The notes beneath the pieces were generated by a model. That model had not been told where the DNA came from. It worked only from the letters and a program-made list of their open reading frames with translations, and searched no databases. Of a DNA stretch of 64,000 bases, positions 12,725 to 23,500 are shown one piece after another. A program made the translations under genes and the position numbers. Position 1 is the first letter of the stretch. Every line of letters begins with the position of its first letter. This stretch comes from Nelumbo lutea (lineage: Eukaryota > Streptophyta > Magnoliopsida > Proteales > Nelumbonaceae). The stretch lies in NCBI GenBank assembly GCA_022828595.1, contig JAKGHH010000005.1, forward strand, positions 24,255,875-24,319,874, read 5' to 3'.

Positions 12725-13274
12725 GCCCGAGGCTAGGGTATGGGGGCTGAAACCATGCACCTCATGCACCCCAACACACATATGCAGGCAATGACATAAC
12801 AAAAAAAAAAGACTGGAACCCCTCAAGTTCATTACTATTTATTTGATGATTATTTTTAAGAAGGAATTCAATGAGTTGAGGGAGACTGATGTACTTGTTA
12901 AGTTTTTATTCTTGTGAATGACCCAATTTGATATATGCATGAGAAAAGGGGAGCTGAATATGCTTTTCAGCATGACTAGCCCTAACTATCTTCATGTGTA
13001 TGGAAGCCCTTGATTTCATGGTTAATGGTCAAGAAAGCTAGTGCACATCTGAAGTGTTGATTCTTGAGGTTCAATAATTGCAAAGAAGGTTCAAAAGCCC
13101 AAATTGACTCCGCTATTCTGAGCTGAATTGTAAAACTAGCAGCTTAGAACATGAGTCCTATTTACCTACCTCAAGCAAGTGACCAGTGTGAGATGGAGCA
13201 TAAGATGCACTCACACCAAAAAAAAAAAGAGAGAGAGAAAAGTGTGTGAGATGGAGCATAAGATGCACTCACAC

Positions 13275-14022
13275 CACTGTTCCTCTCCCTCGGCTGCAAG
13301 GAACAGTGTTGCACTCTCTGCTTATATGGATCCTGGGATTTAAAACCTTTTGCAAATCATTGAAACCATAATTTATATACTTTTATATCTCATATAAAAT
13401 ATATTTTGCAAAACAAATCTCAACGATTGAAATCGGCTGCCGGCAGTCTTGGTTTCCATTAGTGAGAGTGCATCCCTGATCATTACCTTTGTCCGACAAA
13501 GGGGGTGACCTGTCACTATGATCACCCACTTAGATGAATTCTCAGATTGTCCCAAAATACCCAGGTTTTGACCCCCGCTAATGATCTCGCTGATTGGTAC
13601 ATCAAAGACAACCCGATACCTAGTGCAATATCATAATCGAGTCTAGGGGTCGGGTGTAACTTTCCAGTTTTGCCCATCAATCTCCAAGGTCCAGGCAATA
13701 CTGGAAATCTGGTCCAGTTCAAAGATTCAATTAATCCTACACTATAAGTGCCTAGGGTCTCACCCCGGTGGCTGAGACAAGCCACCCCAACCGACTTGGT
13801 GGCACCACAGTGACAGCCTTGTCAGGATAGGTCTCCCCAGACCGACCCACTAGCTGTGAACATTCTAAACTAACACGAGTCTCATTAAGTGTCCAGTTTA
13901 AGGGTATTACACAGAAACATACCAAAGGAATATGAATCAAATATGCACTTTTATTCATTTATAATAAACTCATAAAGTACATCATTTTGATTGAAGCTAA
14001 GGGCATACAAAACTGTCTAACA
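13275..14022 (-). repeat. Inverted fragment of the 1.95-kb copia LTR family
   Basis: Matches in reverse the first part of the LTR at 17091-19048, starting at the LTR edge (ACTGTCTAACA at 14022) and breaking off at CACTGTTCCTCTCCC. Only about the first 40% of the LTR is kept. No internal region adjoins it, so it is a relic. Confidence 0.8.
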
Positions 14023-14066
14023 GCTAAATGATAAATAGGTGACATGCATTATGATGGTTTAACACG

Positions 14067-14136
14067 TTTGGATGAGACGGGTTTGGGAAATTGGGAAGAA
14101 AAATTGAACAAGATTGGGATTAAGGATGCTTAAGTG
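14067..14136 (+). repeat. Stray fragment of the 203-bp tandem repeat
   Basis: Matches the array at 19067-19755 from GATGAGACGGGTTTGGG through GATGCTTAAGTG. It lies upstream of the copia element while the array lies downstream, so the two were probably once continuous. Confidence 0.75.
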
Positions 14137-14605
14137 TAGGGCTGTTCATAAGAATGCATAACCCGACCAAACCGACCAACCCGAGTCGGCCGGGTTTTCA
14201 TTAGTACTGGTCGATTTCGGGTTGGGAAAATATATAAACCGATATATCAGGTTGGTTTCGATTTTCTTGTGTGAAAACCGAAACCAACCCGACCAGAACC
14301 GAACTAGTCTTCTACTAGTTCGGTAGTTCCTAGTTTGAGTAGTTTCCTACTTAACTATAACTATTCTTCTACTAGAACTAGAAGGCCCATTAGGCAATTA
14401 CAATTAGAATAGGCAATATATCCTAATTTCTAACTTTCTATAATCTTTTACACCAAATAGGCAACCCATTAGGAAATTACAATTAGAATTCAATTAGGTG
14501 TCCTTTGTACAGGAGCAAAACCGAAATCGACCCAAACCGACCCAACCCGACTCAAACCGACCAGGTCGATTTGGCCTATCAGTGGGTGGGTTTCGGTGTC
14601 CTTTG
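14137..14605. repeat. Dispersed repeat rich in ACCGACC/AACCGA words
   Basis: Starts TAGGGCTGTTCATAAG, as hAT-like non-autonomous elements often do, and is full of CCGACCAAACCGACC-type words in opposite orientations at its two ends. No matching right terminal repeat is visible, so it looks truncated at the copia junction. Identity as a MITE is a guess. Confidence 0.4.
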
Positions 14606-17083
14606 ACGAAACGACCATTTAACGGTAAGCCTGAAAGATGTACAGGCACACTTGACCTAATACATACTGATGTATGTGGTCCCCCGAGTGTTAGGACACG
14701 AAATTAACACGTGTATTTCATCACCTTCACAGATGATTTCTCATGATATGGTTACGTGTACCTAATGAGACACAAGTTTGAATCCTTTGAAAAGTTCAAA
14801 GAGTTTAGACAAGAGGTCGAGAAATAGTCAGGGAGAAAAATTAAAGCCCTTCGATCTGATCGAGGTGGCGAGTATCTCTCTAACGAATTCTGGGACTACT
14901 TAAAGGACAATGGGATAGTGTCACAATTAGCTCCTCCTACTACACAACAACTTAACGGTGTTTCAGAGAGGAGGAATAGGACCTTATTGGATATGGTCCG
15001 GTCACTTCTCATACAATCAGAGTTACCCACATCCTTTTGGGGTTACGCATTAGAGACTGCGATTTACGTGCTGAATCAAGTTCCAACCAAATCGGTTCCG
15101 AATACTCCATATGAACTTTGGACCGGAAAGAAACCAAGTGTCAGACACTTGAAGATTTAGGGTTGTCCAGCATACGTTAAAAGAACGAGTGCAGACAAGT
15201 TGGAATCCAAGACCAACCGTTACCTATTTGTAGGCTACCCAAAAGGCTCTGTAGGTTACCTATTCTATGACCCAAGTGAGCAGAAAGTGTTTAGCAGTCA
15301 AAATGCACAATTCTTGGAGACCGATTACATCCTGGACACCCATCGTCAGGAAATTGTTCTTGATGAGGAGAGCTCAGGAGCAGTGAGAGATGTCCCACAA
15401 GTTCCAGGTAGTGACCAACCTAGAAGATCCACTCGGGTATCTAGGCCACCAGTCAGTTATGGTTATGACCAGGATAGATACCTGGTGGAAACCTTGACTA
15501 GTGAGAAGGATCCCGTGACTTACGCGGAAGCTATGTTGGACATAGATTCCCAGAAGTGGGTGGAGGCCATGAGAGCAGAGATGGACTCAATGGAAACCAA
15601 TGGAGTCTGGACTCTAGTAGATCCGCCCTCTGGGGTAAAAGCAATCGGTTGCAAATGGATTTACAAGAGGAAGAAGGGCCCCGATGGTAGGGTTGAGACC
15701 TTCAAAGCTCATCTGGTGGCGAAAGGGTACACTCAGAAAGAGGGCATCGATTATGAGGAAACTTTTTCGCCTGTGGCCATGCTTAAATCCATTAGGATCC
15801 TGCTAGCTGTAGCAACATACCATGATTATGAGATTTGGCAAATGGATGTCAAAACTGCATTCCTGAATGGAGATCTTACTGAAGATATCTATATGCAGCA
15901 GCCACAAGGCTTCATAGCTGCGAGTCAGGAAAACATGGTATGTAAACTCAATAGATCCATTTATGGACTTAAGCAAGCTTCTAGAAGTTGGAACATCCGT
16001 TTTGACTCTGCTGTCAAATCATTTGACTTCGAGCAGAATCCAGATGAACCCTGTGTTTATAGGAAGTACAGTGGAGATAAGGTTACCTTCTTGGTTCTGT
16101 ATGTAGATGACATTCTACTCAATGGGAATGATGTAGGAATGTTGACTACGGTGAAAAGTATGGCTTCCACAGCAATTCTCCATGAAAGGAAATGTTGAGT
16201 TTGGGTCTTCGACTCTATAGAGATAGATCGAAGCGGATAATAGGATTATCCCAATCTGCTTACATTGACAAAATAGTCAAAAGATACAGCATGAAAAACT
16301 CCAAGAAAGGAAATGTTCATTTCAGGCACGGAGTCACTCTCTCCAAGAAGATGTCTCCCAAGACTTCTGAGGAGATTGATGGCATGAAAGATGTTCCCTA
16401 TGCCTCTGCCGTAGGGAGCATCATGTATGTCATGCTATGCACTCGTCCTGACATTGCTCAGGCAGTGAGTGTAGTAAGCAGATTTCAGGCCAACCCAGGG
16501 CAGGAGCACTTGACTGCTGTGAAAAACATACTTAATTACCTTCGAAGGACAAAATAATTTTGTCTATTATTCGATGGTAACTCACTACAGATCCAAGGGT
16601 ATACAGATGCCGATTTTCAGTCAGATCTAGATGATAGAAAATCTACATCTGGATATGTTTTCACGATAGGATCGTGTGCTGTTTGCTGAAAAAGCAGCAA
16701 ACAGGAGTCCATTGTAGACTCCACGACCGAGGCCAAGTACATTGCCGCAAGTGAGGCTACCAAAGAAGCCATGTGGACGAAGAAGTTCGTTCACGAGTTG
16801 GGAGTAGTTCCGTCTAGCACATCACCCATTCCATTGTTGTGTGACAACAATGGAGCTATTGCTCAGGCTAAGGAGCCACGAGCCCACTCAAAGTCGAAGT
16901 ACATCGAGAGGAAGTACCACATACTACGAGAGATTGTTGGTAGAGGGGTCGTCCTGATTTAGAAGGTAGCGTCAGCGGAAAATGCAGCAGACCCATTGAC
17001 AAAGCCACTATCACAGAAAGTGTTTGAGAAACACGTGGAAAGCATGGGACTCCGGCTAGTACCTGATTGGACCCAAGTGCATG
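14606..17083 (+). pseudogene. Copia pol remnant: integrase, RT, RNase H
   Basis: Integrase catalytic residues are visible in [20 protein letters not shown] and [10 protein letters not shown]. The RT starts KWVEAMRAEMDSMETNGVW and has KAIGCKWIYKRKKG, QMDVKTAFLNGDL and the catalytic LYVDDILLNGND (about 16095-16130). RNase H has GYTDADF, then DSTTEAKYIAASEA and HIL near the end, finishing SAENAADPLTKPL. A frame change after YVDD (near 16195), an in-frame TAA after 14701 and several further stops make it non-functional. Confidence 0.88.
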
Positions 17084-17090
17084 TGGGAGT

Positions 17091-19048
17091 TGTTAGACAG
17101 TTTTGTATGCCCTTAGATTCAATCAAAATGATGTATTTTATGAGTTTATTGTAAATGAATAAAAGTGCATATTTGATTCATGTTCCCTTGGTATGTTTCT
17201 GTGTAATACCCTTAAACTAAACACTTAATGAGACTCGTGTTAGTTTAGAATGTTCATTGCTAGTGGGTCGGTCTGGGGAGACCTATCCTGACAAGGTTGA
17301 CACTGTGGTGCCACCAAGTCGGTTGGGGTGGCTTGTCTTAGCTGTCGAGGTGAGACCCTAGGCACATACAGTGTGGGATTAATTGAATCTTTGAACTGGA
17401 CCAGATTTCTAGTATTGCCCTAAACCTTGGAGATTGATGGGCAAAACTGGAAAGTTACACCCGACCCCTAGACTCGATTATGATACTGCACTAGGTATCG
17501 GATTGGATTGTCTTTGATGTACCAATCAGTGAGATCCTTAGTGGGGGTCAAAACTTGGGTATGTTGGGACAGTTTGAGAATTCATCTGAGTGGGTGATCA
17601 TAGTGACAGGATCACCCCCTTTGTCGGACAAATGTAATGATCGGGGATGCACTCTCACTAATGGAAACCAAGACTGCTGGCATCCGATTTCAATCGTTGA
17701 GATTTGTTTTGTAAAATATATTTTATATGAGATATAAAAGTATATATATATATATATATATTATGGTTTCAAAATGATTTGCAAAAGGTTTTAATTCCCG
17801 GGATCCATATAAGAGAAAGTGCAACACTGTTCCTTGCAACCGAGGGAGAGGTCCTCTCTTGTCGGGCAGTGTATGATCATTATGGGCTGAGAGGTTAAGT
17901 GTAAAACCATTGAGAATAATACATGATGGGCTAATCTTGCATTTGCCCACAGTCCCTGGGTGTTACAAGGTGGCTTGGCCCAGGGACCACTTAGGGTAAG
18001 TGTTGGTCCCATAGAGCCCATTTGATGGGTTTCAGGGGGTGCAATGTCCATAACAGTGTATTCGGCCAGGCCTTGTAACAAAGGCTGGGCCGAACCCATG
18101 TGGCTGATGTGTAGATCAATGTTAGGGTCCCACGCCATACAAGGAAGACCAACTGGGCAGCAGTTTGGAAGGCTAAATGAATACATAACTTTAATGGGCC
18201 TTAAGCCCATTTCGAACTGGGCTAATTTGATTAGTCACTTAAGGGGCGAATTTTGAGATGGATCAGCTGATAGGATTGGGCTCAGACCCTATCCACTTAG
18301 AGAGTCCAAGATCTAAATAAGATTTAGATCTGGAAACCTCCTAATTAGATTAGGAGATGACTAATCTAATCTGCAGATAAGATAAGGGTTATCCCTTATC
18401 ACTTAAAGGGACTTCTAGTCCAAATATGATTTGGGTTAGCAACTCCTAATGGGATTAGGAGCTGATCCCTTTGAGATTATAAAAGGAAGGGGGCGGGAGC
18501 CTTTATGCAATGCAATACACAGATCCTTGTCTTCAGAGCTGAGATTACTAGAAGAGAGAATTCTGCACCCTACAAACACTCTCTTATTGCCTCCTTCCTG
18601 CAGCCGCCGCCTCCAGCAGTTCGATCTCCAGTTCTTGGGAAGAATCAAGATTTGATCTTGATACCAATTTTTTGGAGAAAAGATTGGTGGGAGTTGTATT
18701 CACAAGCCGTCCAGTTGATTCTTGCGAATGGTCAAGTTCTTTTGGAAGAACACTACTGATTCTGCTCCACCCTGCACTGCGCCATCTTCAGTGGGAGCAG
18801 ATTTTGGATTCTTCCTTGGGCGTGAACACCTCCATTGGGAGATACTGCTTCTCCGTATCAGGTATTATCTCTCCCTACTCCTTTTGGTTCAGATCTGGTT
18901 CAGTTTATGGTTCAAGAAAGATCATTGAAAATATGATTTTCTAAATAGGGAATTCGATTCCCAATTGAAGGGAGAGAAAAATTTTTGAAATTCACCCCCT
19001 TATTCCTCAATCTTTGGGCGTCCATGTGATGGATATCCTATCCCTTCA
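17091..19048 (+). repeat. 3' LTR of the copia element (1958 bp)
   Basis: Begins TGTTAGACAG right after pol and ends CCCTTCA. The boundaries are fixed by two solo LTRs of the same family with perfect 5-bp target duplications. A TATA box lies at 18478 and an (AT)n run at about 17742-17761. Confidence 0.88.
18478..18485 (+). promoter_or_regulatory. TATA box in the copia LTR
   Basis: TATAAAAG in GATTATAAAAGGAAGG, about 1390 bp into the LTR; the U3 region is therefore long. Start of transcription is expected near 18510. Confidence 0.6.
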
Positions 19049-19066
19049 ATTGCCATCTGTAAACAG

Positions 19067-19755
19067 GGAGTTCGGCTTAGTCTAACACCCGTTCGAACAA
19101 CACAGCCTTCCATTAGAAATATCCCCGCACTCGTGCTTTATTTCATTGGGATGAGGCAGGTTTGGGAAATTGGGAAGAAAAATTAAACAAAATTGGGATT
19201 AAGGATGCTTAAGTGGGTTCGAAAATGGAAAAAGCAATTTTTGTTGATACCCTACCTGTTGCCATACAGGGAGTTTGGCTTAGTCTAACACCCATTCGAA
19301 CAGCACAGCCTTGCATTAGAAATATCCTCGCACTCATGCTTTATTTCAATGTGATGAGACAGGTTTGGGAAATTGGGAAGAAAAATTGAACAAGATTGGG
19401 ATTAAGGATGCTTAAGTGGGTTCGAAAATGGAAAAAGCAATTTTTGTTGATACCCTACCTGTTGCCATACAGGGAGTTCGGCTTAGTCTAACAACCATTC
19501 GAACAGCACAGCCTTGCATTAGAAATATCCCTGCACTCGTGCTTTATCTCATTGGGATGAGACAGGCTTGGGAAATTGGGAAGAAAAATTGAAGATTTGG
19601 ATTAAGGATGCTCAAGTGGATTCGAAAATGGAAAAAGCAATTTTTGTTGATACCCTACCTATTACCATACAGGGGGTTCGGCTTAGTCTAACACTCATTC
19701 AAACGGCAGAGCCTTGCATTAGAAATATCCCCGCACTCGTGCTTTATTTCATTGA
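19067..19755 (+). repeat. Tandem array of about 203-bp units
   Basis: About three and a half units. The word TTTGGGAAATTGGGAAG begins near 19161 and 19365 and recurs near 19567, so the unit is 204 then 202 bp. Other markers are GGCTTAGTCTAACACCC, CAGCCTTGCATTAGAAATAT, CACTCGTGCTTTAT and GATACCCTACCTGTTGCC. One frame reads protein-like text (KMEKAIFVDTLP, PCIRNIPALVLYFI) that I do not recognise; the unit length is not a multiple of three throughout. Confidence 0.85.
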
Positions 19756-20457
19756 GAGATACTCCCAATGCAAGGTTGCAAGAGGCTGTTCAAACGGTGT
19801 GGCCATGGGCTTGCACTGACCGAAGCCGAACTTGTAAGCAAGACCCTATCAAATTAAAACCCAAAAGATATAGAATTTCCATCCAAAGAAACTCTCCATA
19901 TGGTTCTAAAACAAAGAATTTCCTTTTTTTCATGTTTTGAAACGTTATGTTTTGAAACGTTAATAGGTAATGAGACAGGGCCCCTCAGAGTGTACAATTC
20001 TTGATATCTGTGTAGTCTCTCCAATTGCGAATAGGGATTTGCTCCTCAGAGTGTACAACTCACACTGCCCTCACAAACACATCCCACCATATATTGATAA
20101 CATCTTCCCATGAATAACCACACACAACTACCAAAGATATTCCCAATGTACAGCCAGAACGTATTGTGAGGTTGGTGTGATGTCTGATGAGCACTGTGTG
20201 AAGACTCCAATTCCTACCTTTTATCTTTGGCTGCGCATGACGTAACCATTTAGGATTCACCGGTTCAAGCCAATTGAAATCTTATCGAATGGCAGTTTCT
20301 AAGTGAACTGATGTAAGACTTGGAAGGCATACAACTAATATCAATTAAAATGTCAACCTTCTAAAAATTGTTTGAGAGGGAGAGAGACTATGGTCAAAAG
20401 TAATTGTGAGGAACTTCGAGCATGGATTGTTCCTTTTTGGTGGGTACAAAAACAGAC
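19756..20457. other. 3' flank of the host gene
   Basis: Contains the downstream (3' UTR side) sequence of the minus-strand host gene next to 20457. Near 19932-19961 a 16-bp word TATGTTTTGAAACGTT is doubled, and CTCAGAGTGTACAA occurs twice. I see no gene. Confidence 0.4.
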
Positions 20458-20531
20458 TCAACGGACACGGCGTGCTTTCTCTTCTTGTCCTAACCCAAGT
20501 GATTTCTGGGCATTTGAGATGCCTTCAGGAT
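20458..20531 (-). CDS. Exon 3 (terminal) of the small host gene
   Basis: 74 nt preceded by a clean pyrimidine tract and acceptor (TTTATTTTTTCAG, AG at 20533-20532). The first two bases complete the Asp codon begun in exon 2, giving [16 protein letters not shown], then EEKARRVR and a TGA stop. Both the phase match and the protein match support joining it to exon 2 across 15.6 kb. Confidence 0.85.
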
Positions 20532-23500
20532 CTGAAAAAATAAAACGAGAAATAAGATAAAAAAGAATCTAGTTAGATACAATAGCAGAACCACAGCAGG
20601 ACTAATTCGAAGGCTTTGTAGATCATTTTGACAAATGTAAATAAAAATCTTTTAAACAAAATCATCCTATAAACGTTGTTGCATAGACATGGACATGAAA
20701 ATCAGAATCTGAATCATTCCCAGAATCTCATTCGGTAAGATGAAAAAATAAGGACTTACAAACACACCTATGGACAAGTATAATCTATTAAATACTTCAT
20801 ATTTTGTTAAATTTTAACATTATAATCTTATAAAATAAGTTGTCAAGACTTAAAAGCTAATCTTTGTTACTTAATAGCATTTTGCAGGAAAAATGGCATT
20901 TGATGCATATATTAACTGATTATTTCTATCAAATAGATGATGAGAGAAAAATATCATGTCCAACTGTTCTTCATGAATGGGGTGCCGGTGTGACTCATCC
21001 ATTTAGGAGAGTCTATGCAACACTGCCAATAGATCAAATATTAAGTCATCACCAAATTTATTGCCCTCCTGTTTTTTCCTTTTCTTTTGTACCAAATACA
21101 GAAAGTCTCAGTTTGGAAAGAGTGCAATAACAAATATGTACAGTGCAAATACATTCAAAATAATACAAAAACAAGGTTTTGCTCTCAGTTGCAAATCACA
21201 CCAGCAATAAAAATGGGATTAAACCAAAAAGAAAAGAAAGAGGAAGAAGAGGTTTAGGAGGGAAAAAGAGAATGGAAGAAAGGGGAAGAGGAAGAGAGCT
21301 GATTGTTTTTTCTCTCAGTCCCTCAATTGAATTATATATGCTAAATATTAAAAATGGAAAAATTACATGATTGCCCCTAGTAAGGCCGTTAAAAAAAATA
21401 AATAAATAACTTGATTACCACATTGAGCCAGCTCAAGATTAATTTCAAACATGAAGTTAAATATTAGTTTTTGTGTGTCAATAGATCATTCGGTTCATCT
21501 ATTAGAACTATTTGCATTTTCTGAGTTTAAATTTTGCTTCAACTCATTCTATCATGTTTTGAGTCTTAAGGTTTACAAAAGAAACTTAAGAATGTATTCT
21601 TTTGTCTAAACTTTAGTTGTTTTTTTTTCACTTTGTTTAATGATTTGGAACTAGATAACAATTTAAAAAGATGTGCCAATGCTTCCTTTATCATTTCATA
21701 AAATAACATTCTATGTTTTGCATATTTTACAATTCTTCCATCATGTGTATATTTTTTCCAATATTTCCATTGGATAATTTTGACATTTCCGACATGCTTC
21801 CTATATTTGAGCAACTGACATTTCCACCAACATCAACATTTTAAACCTTGCTTTTCATTCCTGTTTCAGTGCATCCTAGTCCTTCTTCTTCTCCTATGAT
21901 AGCAATATTCCTTCCCCCTGTACATCAGCCTCAGTCATGGCAGAAATAGGGGTGCTCACGGTTCAGTACCGAACCGTGGACCTATTTTTCAAACTGAACC
22001 AGGGTTACCAGTTTTTGGAAAACCAGTAACCGAAACCGAACCAAAGCTGATCAGTTAACCAGTTGACCGGTTCGGTTCGTCAGTTTTTCAGTTTTTTATA
22101 TTTACAATATATTATAAACAAATATATAAATATATAATAAAAAACTAGAAATATATATAAAATATTATACTTTAAATAATAAAAATATATTATATATTAT
22201 AAATATATATTTATATATAATGCATATTTATTAAATTATAATATATAGAAAATATAAAATATATATAATATACATAAATATATGTAAAATATACCTTCGG
22301 TTTTTTTTAAATACCGAGCCGAGCAATTCGATTAACCAGATTTTTGGTTCGGTTTCAATCGGTTTTTCAGTTCAATTTGGTTTTTCGTTTTCTCTTGCTC
22401 ACCCCTAGGCACCAATGCTTCATCACCGAAGTAAGAGGGTGGCTCCTAAAGCTAAATGTCCACCACGGTCTGATCATCCGAACTCAAGTAATCTTGACCT
22501 TACATCACTTGTTCATCCTAAGCCTATTAGTATCTTTGTTATTGAACCTGGTGCCTTAAATTCAAACCTAGATCTCCCTATTGCTATTCGTAAAGTAAAA
22601 AGGGGATGCACGAACTCTCCCTCTTGATTGCACTTTGTTCATAAGGATAACTAATGACCCGATGACTTTGTTGATAGTACATGTTGATGATATTATTGTC
22701 ATTGGGGATGACACCTCAGTTATTTCTCAGCTAAAGTCCTTCCTTGCCTCTGAATTTGAGATTAAGCACACTTGATGACCTAGATATTTTCTTGGAATTG
22801 AAGTTGTAAAGTCAAAGGAGGGGATTTTTATTTCACAAAGAAAATATGTTCTTGACTTGCTCCAAGAAGTTGGGAAATTGGAGTGCAAGCCAACTAAGAC
22901 CCCAATTGACCCCAATCATAAATTGAGCGTTGTTGATGGAGATGTTCTTCCAGGCAGAGGGATTTATCAAAGACTGATTAGTCACCTTCTTTACTTGTGC
23001 TTGATTAGGCCTGACATATCCTATGTCGTTGGTGTGGTGAGTCAATATATGCACGAGCCCAAAACTTCCCACATGCAAGCTATTAACCATATTCTTGCTT
23101 ATTTGAAGGGATGTCCTACTAATGGAATATTATACTCCAAAAATGGACATTTAAAGATCAAAGCTTATATAGATGCATATTATGTAGAATTTGTTGATGG
23201 CAAAAGATCTACATCTATCCATTGTGCTTAGTTGGAAGGTAGTGCGGTATCATTGAAAAGCAAAAATCAATTAGTTGCTTGTTTTAGTGCAGAGGCAGGA
23301 TACAATGCAATGGCTCATGGAGTATCTAAATTTCTATGATTGAAGACCTTACTAACAAAGATGAGTATTCATGCCGATGTCCCAATGAGACTCTATTGTA
23401 ACAACCAAATAACCATAAAGATTACCCATAATCCTATTTAGCATGATCATACAAAACACATTGAAGTGGTCAAACACTTTATCAGAGAGAAATGAAGAAA

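Larger units (their letters stand above)
8194..13274 (+). mobile_element. Non-coding LTR retrotransposon (LARD-like), 3' LTR missing
   Basis: A 1.6-kb LTR (8194-9792), a tRNA-Asp primer site (9799-9816), then 3.4 kb of internal sequence without gag or pol homology. Near 12683-12724 lies a block like that found downstream of pol in many plant gypsy elements, so the primer site and 3' block are only about 2.9 kb apart. That points to a large non-autonomous derivative. No 3' LTR matching 8194-9792 appears before the inverted copia LTR fragment at 13275. Confidence 0.65.
14606..19048 (+). mobile_element. Ty1/copia retrotransposon, 5'-truncated, with 3' LTR
   Basis: Integrase, RT and RNase H in copia order (14606-17090) followed directly by a 1958-bp 3' LTR (17091-19048). 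The 5' LTR, gag and protease are gone. The LTR family recurs four more times in this window. The 3' flank is the 203-bp repeat array. Confidence 0.85.

Noticed and set aside
17723..18256. Overlapping frames on both strands in the copia LTR
   Set aside because: The same sequence recurs as solo LTRs elsewhere in the window; it is LTR, not a gene.
20864..21130. 88-codon frame in intron 2
   Set aside because: No recognisable domain, AT-rich and on the strand opposite to the host gene; probably chance.
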